DNA of 64,000 nucleotides, taken from assembly GCA_963977495.1 (NCBI GenBank), contig CAXBOT010000001.1:1178001-1242000 (forward strand). The letters are read 5' to 3'. Under the pieces are notes generated by a model. That model was not told the origin of the DNA, did no database searches, and was given only the letters and a program-made list of their open reading frames with translations. Below, piece by piece: positions 51,623 to 60,821 of the stretch. The first letter of the stretch is position 1; every line of letters starts with the position of its first letter. A program made the position numbers and the translations under genes. Origin of the DNA: UBA1672 sp963977495 (GTDB lineage: Bacteria > Pseudomonadota > Alphaproteobacteria > Micavibrionales > Micavibrionaceae).

Positions 51623-52687
51623 ATGACTGAAATTTCAATTGATAAGATTAGCTCCGTTACAAAAAATCTGGAGCTTCCCCATGTTGTAACCATTATGGAC
51701 GATCCTGAAGAGGCTCTTCCTTGTGAAATGGGAACGGTTCTTGCCGCCGAAGTGCTGGAAGACAAATCCATTTATAACGAGCTTGAACTGCCGTCAGGTC
51801 GGATGTCGAAACTGAAAAAAGGTGACATCATCGCTGTGGCTTTGGGACAGCGGCGCGCGCTCAAAGGCTTCGTTGGTAATTTGCCCGAAACGCTGTTCCC
51901 CGGTGATATTATCCACTTGCTCAATCTGGGCGGCGTGGCTGGTGTGTGTACCAGTGCCAACACGAAAGAAGTTGGTAATCCCTTACGGATCAGAATTCTG
52001 GGCGGCGTCGTCAAAGATGGCAAGCAGCTTAACATCAATCAAAAAACGCTTTATTCGCCCAAGAAAACAATGAGCAGCACCATTCCGCTGATTATTGTTA
52101 CAGGCACAAGCATGGATAGCGGTAAAACCACCGTTGCGATAGAGATCACAAAAACCCTGACGCGGATGGGCATGAAACTGGCCGGCGCGAAGCTCACGGG
52201 GGTTGGTGCTTTACGTGACCTTTATAAAATGCAGGATTACGGCGTTTATAATGCGGTTTCTTTTGTCGATGCAGGCATCACCTCAACGGCGAATATCGAC
52301 CACGCATTGATCGAAGACATGACAAAAGGCGCGCTGGACTACCTGAGTGCCGATAACCCTGATGCCATTATCGTTGAGTTTGGTGATGGTTTGATGGGGC
52401 GTTACGGCGTTGAGGCGGTTCTCAAAACCCCTGAAATACGCAAAAATGTCAGGCTTCATATCGGCTGTGCCGGTGATCCGGTCGGCGCGATTGGCTTGGC
52501 ACGCGGATGCGCGGCAATTGGTGTTCCGATTGACGTGATTAGCGGACCCGTGACCGATAACGAAGTCGGTAAGGAAATTATCCGCAATGAGCTGGACGTT
52601 ATTGTTTATAACGCCTTTAACCCAACGACAGAATGGATGGATTTGGTGATATCAAGATGGCTACAAGCGTATCAATTATCGGCATAA
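51623..52687 (+). CDS. P-loop NTPase heading the arginine gene group
   Basis: This 354-residue protein has an N-terminal domain (about 1-150), probably beta-rich, and a C-terminal P-loop domain with GTSMDSGKTT (161-170). That G-T-x2-D-x-G-K-T-T motif belongs to the dethiobiotin synthetase/MobB/CobQ group and resembles the ATPase part of DUF1611 proteins. I do not recognise the N-terminal domain. It overlaps argC by 31 bases, so the two are cotranslated, and a linked role in arginine synthesis is likely. A member of DUF1611, DgcN, has been reported as a glutamate N-acetyltransferase; whether this distant protein does the same is speculation. Confidence 0.65.
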   Translation: MTEISIDKISSVTKNLELPHVVTIMDDPEEALPCEMGTVLAAEVLEDKSIYNELELPSGRMSKLKKGDIIAVALGQRRALKGFVGNLPETLFPGDIIHLLNLGGVAGVCTSANTKEVGNPLRIRILGGVVKDGKQLNINQKTLYSPKKTMSSTIPLIIVTGTSMDSGKTTVAIEITKTLTRMGMKLAGAKLTGVGALRDLYKMQDYGVYNAVSFVDAGITSTANIDHALIEDMTKGALDYLSADNPDAIIVEFGDGLMGRYGVEAVLKTPEIRKNVRLHIGCAGDPVGAIGLARGCAAIGVPIDVISGPVTDNEVGKEIIRNELDVIVYNAFNPTTEWMDLVISRWLQAYQLSA

Positions 52688-53655
52688 CCGGCTACACCGG
52701 ATTAGAGCTGCTCAGACTTTTAAACGCGCATCCTGACGTAAAGATTGCGCATATAACTTCGCGCCGACATGACGGGGTGAGTATCGGTTCGGTATATCCG
52801 CATCTGGCGCACATGAATCACCTGATCACCAACCCTGATCTGGATCAAATCGCCAAGGATAGTGATGTGGTGTTTTTATGCCTGCCGCACAAAACCGCGC
52901 AAGATACGGTTGCGGCGCTGTTCGGCAAAGTAAAAGTCATTGATCTATCGGCTGATTTCAGACTGGATGACGTGGCGACCTATGAAAAATACTATGCCAC
53001 GCCGCATAACCACCCCGCATTACTGACTGAGGCCGTTTATGGCGCGCCGGAAATTGTCGGCGCAGAGACGATAGCGAACGCCGCCTTGGTGGCAAATCCG
53101 GGGTGCTTTGCCCTGCTCTCTCAACTGATGCTCTTTCCCTTTGCTGGGTCGATTGAACAGGCCAATATTATGGCGGTTACAGGCTCTAGCGGGTCAGGTA
53201 AATCCGCCAGTGACGGCACACACCACCCTGTGCGTAATCACAATATGAAGAGCTATAACATCAACAAACACAGGCATATCCCTGAAATTTGCAAATCCGC
53301 GCAAATCACGGAAACGCAACTGAACTTCGTCCCGACATCGGGGCCGTTCACGCGGGGGATTTTCGCGACGGCCTTCATCACCACCAAAGACGGCAGCGAT
53401 ATAAAATGCGCAGATGACATCTATGCCGATCATCCGTTTATCCGTTTTCAAGACGACGTCTCCCTCGCCAATATTGTCGGCTCTAACTTTTGTGATTTGA
53501 ATTACAAAAAAGTGTCGCAAAACAGCTATATCGTCCAAGGCGCGCTGGATAACCTTGTCAAAGGGGCCGGCGGATGCGCAGTGCAGAATATGAATTTAAT
53601 GTGCGGTTATGACGAAACCGCGGGGCTGCTACAACTCAGCCCACTTTACCCGTAA
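52657..53655 (+). CDS. argC: N-acetyl-gamma-glutamyl-phosphate reductase
   Basis: This 332-residue enzyme reduces N-acetylglutamyl phosphate, the third step of arginine synthesis. It has the NADP-binding GITGYTG (9-15) and catalytic Cys149 in ANPGCFA. The block SGSGKSASDGTHHPVRNHN and KHRHIPEI resembles the argC/lysY branch with a HHP(V/E)R motif. The start at 52657 gives a normal N-terminus; an upstream in-frame ATG at 52633 is buried deeper in the preceding gene. It precedes argB by 10 bases. Confidence 0.9.
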   Translation: MATSVSIIGITGYTGLELLRLLNAHPDVKIAHITSRRHDGVSIGSVYPHLAHMNHLITNPDLDQIAKDSDVVFLCLPHKTAQDTVAALFGKVKVIDLSADFRLDDVATYEKYYATPHNHPALLTEAVYGAPEIVGAETIANAALVANPGCFALLSQLMLFPFAGSIEQANIMAVTGSSGSGKSASDGTHHPVRNHNMKSYNINKHRHIPEICKSAQITETQLNFVPTSGPFTRGIFATAFITTKDGSDIKCADDIYADHPFIRFQDDVSLANIVGSNFCDLNYKKVSQNSYIVQGALDNLVKGAGGCAVQNMNLMCGYDETAGLLQLSPLYP

Positions 53656-53665
53656 GGATCAAATC

Positions 53666-54574
53666 ATGAGTGATACAAACAACACATTACCCGCTTTTTT
53701 CATCAACGCTTTTTACGAAAGTAAATTCCGCGATAATTTGTTCATCATCAAGGCCAGCGGCAGCGTGATCGAAGACGATGACGCCCGCAATAACCTGATT
53801 GCCAATATTCGTGAATTGAACTTGGTCGGCATCAAGGTGATCTTGATTTATGGCGGCGGACACGCGATTGACGCGGCGCTCGAACAACGCGGGATCGAGA
53901 TCCAGAAAAATGACGGGCGGCGCATCACAGACGCGGCCACCATGCAGGTCATCCGCGAAGTTATCGGCGGTGATCTCTCGCTCAGTGTTTATGAGGCCAT
54001 GCAACGCCACTACATCGAAGGCTTATGCTTTAACGCCGTGCCATCGGATTGGATGCATGTGGATTTACGCTCCAAAGACCCTGTTGATTATGGTTTTGTC
54101 GGCGATATTAAGGATGTTTACACCCGCCCGATTATGCGCAAACTCAAAATCACCGATTTCATCGCCTGCCCCTGCCTGTCGATCAGTGCAGACGGGCATC
54201 TGTGCAACATCAACGCCGACACGGTCGCAACGCAGCTCGCCGCAGGATTAAAGGCCGACAAGCTGATCTTCATGAGCGATGTTGACGGTGTAAATATTGA
54301 CGGAAAAACCGCCCTGATGGTCACCGCAGAAGACATTCCCGGCCTGATAAAAGACGGCATTGTCACAGATGGCATGAAGGTCAAAATGGAAAACTGCCTC
54401 GAAGCTCTAAATTCAGGCGTGAAGCGCATCCATTTGATAAACGGATTACGGGAAAATGCGTTATATAAGGAAATATTCGAATCCATGGGCCCGGGCACAA
54501 TGATCTTGCAAGAAAGCGAATGCGCGAATTACATGAACGAAGTCGATGTCCAGAAAGCCATCGGAAGGAAGTGA
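53666..54574 (+). CDS. argB: acetylglutamate kinase
   Basis: This 302-residue amino-acid kinase phosphorylates N-acetylglutamate. Family features are Lys29 in IIKASGS (usually K-x-G-G), GGGHAID (63-69), DGRRITDAATMQVI and the nucleotide site FMSDVDGV. The start at 53666 has TAAGGA upstream; a longer frame reaches into argC. The first Gly-rich element is altered (KASG), but the remaining pattern supports function. It precedes a small membrane protein by one base. Confidence 0.85.
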   Translation: MSDTNNTLPAFFINAFYESKFRDNLFIIKASGSVIEDDDARNNLIANIRELNLVGIKVILIYGGGHAIDAALEQRGIEIQKNDGRRITDAATMQVIREVIGGDLSLSVYEAMQRHYIEGLCFNAVPSDWMHVDLRSKDPVDYGFVGDIKDVYTRPIMRKLKITDFIACPCLSISADGHLCNINADTVATQLAAGLKADKLIFMSDVDGVNIDGKTALMVTAEDIPGLIKDGIVTDGMKVKMENCLEALNSGVKRIHLINGLRENALYKEIFESMGPGTMILQESECANYMNEVDVQKAIGRK

Positions 54575-54575
54575 T

Positions 54576-55082
54576 GTGAATTGGCGCTTGCTGGACATTA
54601 GAGTTGGAAGAGCGAACCGAAGGCAAACAGTTTTGGCTTTCTTCTGCCTTATTATAATCGGCCTTGTCCTCAATTTATTTAAAGATTCAATAGATATCGG
54701 CTTTATCATTGCAGGGAATATCATTTTAATATATTGCGCCCTACTCATGACAATCAGGCGCACCCGAGATAAAGGACAGAGTGGGACAAGCCTCGGACTC
54801 GCTATACTGTTTATCAAACGTGATGCGTTATTTTCACTAAAAGATATCGTTACGAGCCCGTTTGTAACGGCTATAAATATGTTGGGGCTTCTTATACGTC
54901 CCACAGACACATTCTATAAAGGCAACAGAGACGAAAATAAATACGGAAGCGAGCCACAAGGCATAGATTTCAATACAATGGTTTCCGGGCCACTCGAAGA
55001 GCTTGATGAAGATTTTCACTACGACGCCTTTGATGAAGAGGACTTAAGAAATAACAATAGAAATAAAGGAAAAGACGAATGA
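54576..55082 (+). CDS. small membrane protein, DUF805-like
   Basis: This 168-residue protein has two or three membrane segments (about 17-33 and 37-58) and a long acidic C-terminal tail. The motif RRTRDKGQSG after the second segment matches DUF805 (R-R-x2-D-x-G-x-S-G). The GTG start follows GGAAGGAAG by four bases; it lies right after the argB stop and overlaps argD by four bases. The function is unknown; position implies coexpression with arginine genes. Confidence 0.6.
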   Translation: MNWRLLDIRVGRANRRQTVLAFFCLIIIGLVLNLFKDSIDIGFIIAGNIILIYCALLMTIRRTRDKGQSGTSLGLAILFIKRDALFSLKDIVTSPFVTAINMLGLLIRPTDTFYKGNRDENKYGSEPQGIDFNTMVSGPLEELDEDFHYDAFDEEDLRNNNRNKGKDE

Positions 55083-56275
55083 CAGCAGCACAAGACATCA
55101 TCAAACAAACCGAAGGTCTTTTGGTTTCGACCTATAATTCGCAGCCTGTCGTCATGGATCGCGGAGAGGGTTGCTATGCCTTTGACACAGACGGCAAGAA
55201 ATATCTGGATTTTGCCGCGGGCATCGCGGTGGCCTCACTGGGGCATGCCCATCCGAAATTGATGGAAACCATCACCACGCAAGCCGCGCGTTTGATGACG
55301 TGCCAAGCCTCTTACGCCACGCAGGAAAAACTTAAAGCGGCGAAATTACTAATTGAATCGAGCTGTTTCGATCAAATTTATTTCTCGAACAGCGGAACGG
55401 AGAGCGTCGAAGCCTCCCTCAAATGTGCGCGCAAATGGGCGTATGATGAAAAAGGCGAAAACTGCAACGAGATCATCGCCTTTCACAAATCATTCCACGG
55501 ACGCACATACGGATCGGCAAGCGTTACCGAAAAACGCATGGTACAGCCCTTCTTCGGCCCCTACTTGCCCAATGTGCATTTTGCCGACTTTAACGATATC
55601 GACAGCGTAAAGGCATTGGTTTCCGATAAAACCGCCGCCATTATTATTGAGCCTGTGCAAGGCGAAGGCGGTTTAGTGCCCGCGGATAAAACCTTCCTGC
55701 AAGCACTACGCGCGCTATGTGATGCGGAAAATATCTGTCTGATCTTTGATGAGGTTCAAGCGGGTTTCGGGCGTTTGGGTACGCTGCACGCTTATCAATC
55801 CTTCGGCGTAGAGCCGGACATTGCCGCATGGGCAAAGGGCATGGGCTCAGGCTTTCCCGTCGGCGCGATGGCAGCAAAGAAAAAGTTCGGCAAGGCCATC
55901 GTCGTCGGGACACACGGCACGACATACGGCGGCAATCCACTGGCCTGCGCGGTTGCGGCTTGCGTCATGGAAGAAATGACCTCAAGCGGCTTTATGGAGA
56001 ACGTCAATAAAGTCTCCGGCGTTTTGTTTGACGGGCTGGCCAAAATCCAGCGTGAATCCAACAAAATCACCGAAATTCGCGGTAAAGGTCTGATGATTGG
56101 CGTTGATACGGTTTTTGAAATCAAAGACGTGCTCAAGACGCTCCAAAGCAACGGCCTGATGGCCACACAAGCAGGCAAAGCCACATTGCGCCTGACACCG
56201 CCGCTTATTTTAAACGAAAACCAAGCCGAAGAAGCCTTGGTCATTATCGAAAAAACATTGAAAGAAATGGATTAA
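55079..56275 (+). CDS. argD: acetylornithine aminotransferase
   Basis: This 398-residue class III aminotransferase converts N-acetylglutamate semialdehyde to N-acetylornithine. Features are NSGTES (104-109, PLP phosphate), Asp224 in LIFDEVQAG and the PLP lysine Lys253 in WAKGMGSGFPVG. Length is standard. It overlaps the preceding membrane protein by four bases and precedes argF by four. Confidence 0.94.
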   Translation: MTAAQDIIKQTEGLLVSTYNSQPVVMDRGEGCYAFDTDGKKYLDFAAGIAVASLGHAHPKLMETITTQAARLMTCQASYATQEKLKAAKLLIESSCFDQIYFSNSGTESVEASLKCARKWAYDEKGENCNEIIAFHKSFHGRTYGSASVTEKRMVQPFFGPYLPNVHFADFNDIDSVKALVSDKTAAIIIEPVQGEGGLVPADKTFLQALRALCDAENICLIFDEVQAGFGRLGTLHAYQSFGVEPDIAAWAKGMGSGFPVGAMAAKKKFGKAIVVGTHGTTYGGNPLACAVAACVMEEMTSSGFMENVNKVSGVLFDGLAKIQRESNKITEIRGKGLMIGVDTVFEIKDVLKTLQSNGLMATQAGKATLRLTPPLILNENQAEEALVIIEKTLKEMD

Positions 56276-56279
56276 AACA

Positions 56280-57191
56280 ATGACAAAACCTGTAAGACAC
56301 TTTCTGGACTTACCGGATATTCCCTCCGAAGAGCTTAAGGGCATCATCAAACATGCCCACGCGCTCAAGGCGGAAAAATTCTCTCCCCCTCAAATTATGG
56401 ACGGGCTGTCGCTTGCCATGGTGTTTGACAAACTCTCAACGCGCACACGGGTTTCCTTTGATGTCGCAATGAAGCAGCTTGGCGGTCATACCATCGTGAT
56501 GAGCAAAGGCGAAATGCAATTTGGCGGCGCGGAAAGCATCGAAAGCACCGCCAAAGTGCTCTCGCGCTATGTCGATGCCATCATGGTACGGATGAGTAGC
56601 CACGATAAATTGTTGGAACTGGCCAAATATGCCGAAATTCCGATTATCAACGGCATGACCAATGAAACGCATCCTTGCCAGATTATGGCCGACATCATGA
56701 CGATTGAGGAAAACATCCAAACAATAGAGGGCAAAAAAGTCGCGTGGTTTGGCGATTATAACAATGTTTGCCAATCCTATATCAATGCATCGAATATCTG
56801 GAATTTCGATTTCATCATGGCCTTGCCGGAATCCTTAAACGCCAACGTCCCCGAAGGCACAAACTTCACCAATAACGCTAAAGAAGCGGCAAAAGGCGCG
56901 GATGTGCTCGTCACCGATACATGGGTATCATTGGGACAAGAAGGCAAGGATATCGAGAAATTCTGGCCGTATCAGGTCAATGCGGAGCTTATGGCTCTGG
57001 GGAATGAAGGCGCGATCTTCATGCACTGCCTGCCGATCCATGAGTGGGAGGAAGTCAGCGAAGAGGTTGCCAGATCCCCCGCCAGCGTAATTTTCGATGA
57101 GGCCGAAAACCGTCTGCACGTACAAAAGGCCATTTTGGCGTGGTGCTTGAAAGACGCAGGTGTAAAGCTTCAAAAACCATTAGGGTTTTAA
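56280..57191 (+). CDS. argF: ornithine carbamoyltransferase
   Basis: This 303-residue enzyme makes citrulline from ornithine and carbamoyl phosphate. Carbamoyl phosphate motif STRTR (53-57) and HPCQ (131-134) are intact, as is MHCLP (248-252). The ornithine loop reads DTWVSLG rather than the common SMG, and HCLP is followed by IHEWEEV instead of AHRGEEV. STRTR favours ornithine over acetylornithine as substrate. It follows argD by four bases. Confidence 0.93.
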   Translation: MTKPVRHFLDLPDIPSEELKGIIKHAHALKAEKFSPPQIMDGLSLAMVFDKLSTRTRVSFDVAMKQLGGHTIVMSKGEMQFGGAESIESTAKVLSRYVDAIMVRMSSHDKLLELAKYAEIPIINGMTNETHPCQIMADIMTIEENIQTIEGKKVAWFGDYNNVCQSYINASNIWNFDFIMALPESLNANVPEGTNFTNNAKEAAKGADVLVTDTWVSLGQEGKDIEKFWPYQVNAELMALGNEGAIFMHCLPIHEWEEVSEEVARSPASVIFDEAENRLHVQKAILAWCLKDAGVKLQKPLGF

Positions 57192-57195
57192 ATGC

Positions 57196-57453
57196 GTGCA
57201 TGAAGACATACAAAACCGCAATAAACGCGTTGAATCCGACAAAGCATGGGAAACATCCCTGACGCGGCGGAGCATTATTACGCTTGTGACTTATCTGGTT
57301 GTCGGTTTTTACCTGAACTTACTAAAAGTTGATTATGCGTGGCTGCATGCTCTTGTGCCGCCCGCTGCCTATGTGCTATCAACACTCTCGCTAGGCTTTG
57401 TTAAAAAAATCTGGCTTAAAAAGATATATGCGAAAAAGGACAACACGACATGA
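57196..57453 (+). CDS. small two-segment membrane protein
   Basis: This 85-residue protein has two membrane segments (about 27-45 and 52-68) flanked by charged ends, and a Lys-rich C-terminus. It begins with GTG, four bases after argF, and overlaps argG by four bases. I do not recognise it. Like the DUF805-like gene it is embedded in the arginine genes. Confidence 0.6.
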   Translation: MHEDIQNRNKRVESDKAWETSLTRRSIITLVTYLVVGFYLNLLKVDYAWLHALVPPAAYVLSTLSLGFVKKIWLKKIYAKKDNTT

Positions 57454-58703
57454 GCAAGGGTAAAATCGTTCTCGCCTATTCCGGCGGATTAGACACATCG
57501 GTTATTTTGAAATGGTTTATCGAAGAAGGTTATGAGGTCATTGCCTATATCGCCGATGTCGGACAAGAAGAAGATTTCGAAGCCGCAAAGGAAAAAGCTT
57601 TAAAAGTCGGTGCTGCCAAGGTTTATGTTGAAGACTTAAAAGAAGAATTCGTGCGCGATTACATTTTCGCCGCCGTTAAGTCACAAGCGATTTACGAGGG
57701 GCGTTATTTGCTCGGTACATCTGTCGCACGTCCGATCATCGCCAAACGTCAAATTGAGATTGCCGAAATAGAAGGCGCGCAATATGTATCACATGGCGCA
57801 ACAGGCAAAGGGAACGATCAGGTTCGTTTCGAACTGTCCTATTACGCATTGAAGCCCGACATTAAAGTGCTCGCCCCTTGGAAAATGGAAGAGTTCCTAA
57901 CACGTTTCGAAGGCCGCGCAGACATGCTGAACTATGCCGACCAATATGGCATTCCGGTTACCGCCACACGCAAGAAGCCCTATTCCGAAGATGATAATAT
58001 GCTGCACATTTCCCACGAAGCAGGCATTTTGGAAGACCCGAACGCCCCGGCAGAGGAAGATGTTTATTCCCGCACCAACGGCACAGCAACCTCCCCCGAT
58101 AAGGCCGACACGCTGACCATTGATTTCGAACAAGGGATACCTGTGAAGGTCACAAACCAAACCGATGGTAAGGAAGTGACAGGCGCGGTTGCACTGTTCG
58201 AATATTTGAACGAGCTTGGCACATTGCACGGCATTGGCCGCCTCGACATGGTTGAAAACCGTTTCGTCGGCATCAAATCACGCGGCGTTTATGAAACACC
58301 GGGCGGTGAAATTCTGTATAAGGCTCACCGCGACCTCGAAGGCTTAACGCTGGATCGTGAAGTGATGAAATTACGCGATCAAATGTCTTTGAAAGTGGCA
58401 GAGCTGATTTATAACGGCTTCTGGTTCTCTCCCGAATTTGATCTTCTGATGACCTTCATGGATAAGGCGCAGGAAACCAACACAGGTTCCGTTCAGATTA
58501 AATTGATCAAAGGCGTCGCCTACCCCATCGCACGTAAAAGCCCGATTGCCCTTTATGATCCCGAGCAATCCTCCATGGATGTGGAAGGTGGTTACGATCA
58601 GAAGGATGCCGATGGCTTTATCAAGATCAATGCGGTGCGTTTGAAAAACAACACCAACATACATGGCAAGCCGATCAGCAAAAAATCAAGCAAGGCGGCT
58701 TAG
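57450..58703 (+). CDS. argG: argininosuccinate synthase
   Basis: This 417-residue ATP pyrophosphatase joins citrulline and aspartate. The PP-loop is AYSGGLDTS (9-17). SHGATGKGNDQVRFE and the ARG-family block with TNGTATSPDK are clear. Length is normal. It follows a small membrane protein with a four-base overlap and precedes a PhnA-like gene. Confidence 0.95.
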   Translation: MSKGKIVLAYSGGLDTSVILKWFIEEGYEVIAYIADVGQEEDFEAAKEKALKVGAAKVYVEDLKEEFVRDYIFAAVKSQAIYEGRYLLGTSVARPIIAKRQIEIAEIEGAQYVSHGATGKGNDQVRFELSYYALKPDIKVLAPWKMEEFLTRFEGRADMLNYADQYGIPVTATRKKPYSEDDNMLHISHEAGILEDPNAPAEEDVYSRTNGTATSPDKADTLTIDFEQGIPVKVTNQTDGKEVTGAVALFEYLNELGTLHGIGRLDMVENRFVGIKSRGVYETPGGEILYKAHRDLEGLTLDREVMKLRDQMSLKVAELIYNGFWFSPEFDLLMTFMDKAQETNTGSVQIKLIKGVAYPIARKSPIALYDPEQSSMDVEGGYDQKDADGFIKINAVRLKNNTNIHGKPISKKSSKAA

Positions 58704-58705
58704 TG

Positions 58706-59149
58706 ATGAAAAAAAGCACAGCCACAGTCACGGGAAGCGGTGACACCAAGCATCTTGTTCTTGAGTTTGATATTGATAGTGACGGATGGTTTTTATATGC
58801 CCATACATCATTGGACACCGCCCCCACGCTGGAGCTTTGGCACATGACCAAAGAAGACGCCCAAGCGCAAGCGCAGGAAGATTACGGCGTTGGCATTCAT
58901 GACTGGAGCGAAGACGGCGACGATAATACAGAGCCGACACGCGATTCCAATGGCACAGAGCTTAAAGATGGTGATACTGTCACCTTGATTAAAGACCTTG
59001 AGGTTAAAGGCGCAGGTGTGACGCTCAAACGCGGTACGACGGTTAAAAATATCAGCCTGACCAACAACCCCGAGCAAATTGATTGCCGCACAAAGGAAGT
59101 TAAGGGGCTGGTTCTGCTCAGTTGCTTTGTGAAAAAACTCTCTGAGTAA
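58706..59149 (+). CDS. protein with PhnA/YjdM C-terminal domain
   Basis: This protein of about 147 residues has a C-terminal domain (about 78-147) matching the PhnA/YjdM domain: DSNGTELKDGDTVTLIKDLE, KGAGVTLKRGTTVKNI and a final FVKKL. The N-terminal zinc ribbon of YjdM is absent; in its place is a domain with FDIDSDGWFLYAHTS and WHMTKEDAQAQAQEDYG. The combination is unusual. GTG at 58703 overlaps the argG stop; ATG 58706 is an equally good start. Function unknown. Confidence 0.72.
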   Translation: MKKSTATVTGSGDTKHLVLEFDIDSDGWFLYAHTSLDTAPTLELWHMTKEDAQAQAQEDYGVGIHDWSEDGDDNTEPTRDSNGTELKDGDTVTLIKDLEVKGAGVTLKRGTTVKNISLTNNPEQIDCRTKEVKGLVLLSCFVKKLSE

Positions 59150-59181
59150 AACCAAACAACCACCAACAAAAGGCGTCTATC

Positions 59182-59610
59182 ATGATTAACCAGTACGCAA
59201 CCGCACAATGGTCAGGCACGATCAAAGAAGGCCAAGGCCAGATGAGCACACAAAGCGGCGTTCTAAAAGACACGCCCTATGGCTTCAACACACGTTTTGA
59301 AGGTGAAGCAGGTTCTAACCCTGAGGAGCTTATCGCCGCCGCGCACGCCGGATGTTTTTCCATGGCGCTGTCTAAAATCCTTGGTGAAGCCGACATGACC
59401 GCTGATTCCATCGACACCAAAGCCACCGTAACATTGGACAAAGTCGATGGCGGTTTTGCCGTCACCAAAAGTCATCTGGATGTAACCATCAAAGTATCGG
59501 GCGGCGATGAAGCTGCAATGAAAGATTGCGCACAAAAGGCAAAAGCCGGTTGCCCGATTTCAAAGCTTTTGAATGCTGAAATTTCGATGGATGTCACTGT
59601 CGAAACGTAA
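59182..59610 (+). CDS. OsmC-family peroxiredoxin
   Basis: This 142-residue protein of the OsmC branch reduces organic hydroperoxides. It has the redox pair Cys58 (AAAHAGCFSMALS) and Cys124 (KAGCPISKLL), and Glu49. Full length. It follows the PhnA-like gene by 32 bases and may be the last gene of the arginine transcript or separate. Confidence 0.92.
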   Translation: MINQYATAQWSGTIKEGQGQMSTQSGVLKDTPYGFNTRFEGEAGSNPEELIAAAHAGCFSMALSKILGEADMTADSIDTKATVTLDKVDGGFAVTKSHLDVTIKVSGGDEAAMKDCAQKAKAGCPISKLLNAEISMDVTVET

Positions 59611-59623
59611 AATAACGGTCTGA

Positions 59624-60658
59624 TTATTCCATTAATAAATCAGGGGAGCGCCCGAAGAAATCTTCCTTATGGATGGGCAACCCCTGTGACCTTAATTCCG
59701 CACATTGCCAAAAGGCTTGCTCGGCCTTAACGATCACTTCCGCATTATAGGTTGCGCGCTCTTTCATATCATCACGCAGATCAAGCGGTGAAACGAAATT
59801 ATCCAAATGCGCATCTTCCCATAGCGAAGACATCGAACCTTGCTTCATGAACACACCTTGAAAGTGCGTTAAGCTATTTTCGGTGTTACTGCGATTTTTC
59901 CATGTATCAATAATTGCCAAATCCGCTTCGTGATCCTCTGCCATCGGCATCGTGACATAAACATGATCTGAAATCTCAGCGGCGAGCGCGAAATCATCAA
60001 AATCCACAATCTGCACCCCAGACCTGATATTCCCTCTATCCTCATGCCCCTTTAAGGCCTCATGCATGGCCTCAAGCACATCAGGGTCAGGGTGCGTCAG
60101 CGAAATAAAGCCCTTGCGCCCTTTTTGTTTACTCTCCGCCATGCGGATCATCCCCGATGTTAACGGCGATAAGTCACTCTTGCGATCAAGCGATCCGATA
60201 ATCAGAACATCATCACCCTTCGTCATACCGGACATATCACGCGCCGAAATCTCTAAACGGCGCGCTTTATATTTGGACGTAATATGCTGGTGCATAAAAT
60301 TTGTGTCAGAATTTATAAAAGACAGCAATTTCCCGTATTTCTCACCCGTTTCCGAATGATTTTTTATAGAGGTCGCCCAAGCGTCAAAAAACTGATGTCT
60401 GTTATGGCTGTTATATTGTCCACGCTCAAAGCCCGAGGCGAATTGCATAATATGCGCATAGGCGTGCGATCCCCCCAGACTCGTGTAATCACGATCCAGC
60501 TTATCATGTGGAAATTCGTCAAAATCTTCTTCAAAACCGTAATATAAATTACGGCGGCAATTCTGCGCGAAAGGCGCAAGTGTATCGCGTTTCCATTTTG
60601 AAATTTGTTGCGGCAAATCATCGGATTGGAAGTCTATAACGACCAAATCCTTAATCAT
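59624..60658 (-). CDS. hypothetical protein, about 344 residues
   Basis: I do not recognise this protein. It is soluble, mixed alpha/beta, with DDVLIIGSLDRKSD, GFISLTHPDPDVLEAM and VQIVDFDDFALAAE, suggesting a Rossmann-like or TOPRIM-like core. The start is uncertain: ATG 60658 gives MIKDLVVIDF and has TACAAT seven bases upstream; ATG 60688 and 60760 would add 10 and 34 residues of atypical sequence. It is convergent with osmC and divergent from the phosphate transporter. Confidence 0.6.
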   Translation of the reverse strand: MIKDLVVIDFQSDDLPQQISKWKRDTLAPFAQNCRRNLYYGFEEDFDEFPHDKLDRDYTSLGGSHAYAHIMQFASGFERGQYNSHNRHQFFDAWATSIKNHSETGEKYGKLLSFINSDTNFMHQHITSKYKARRLEISARDMSGMTKGDDVLIIGSLDRKSDLSPLTSGMIRMAESKQKGRKGFISLTHPDPDVLEAMHEALKGHEDRGNIRSGVQIVDFDDFALAAEISDHVYVTMPMAEDHEADLAIIDTWKNRSNTENSLTHFQGVFMKQGSMSSLWEDAHLDNFVSPLDLRDDMKERATYNAEVIVKAEQAFWQCAELRSQGLPIHKEDFFGRSPDLLME

Positions 60659-60821
60659 GTCACCGATTGTATCCCTATTTACACCCATTTTTATGCATTC
60701 TTTATTTGTTTTTCTGAGCAAATTTAGCATTTTCCATACAAAAAAATCAAGTAAAGCCATAGTAAACAGAGCATTAATTTGTTAAGACCATAGGCTATAC
60801 GGAAAAAGTCAGGTTTATATT

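Noticed and set aside
59611..59643. Inverted repeat between osmC and the hypothetical gene as terminator
   Set aside because: The stem is AT-rich and bulged, has no T-run and overlaps a stop codon.
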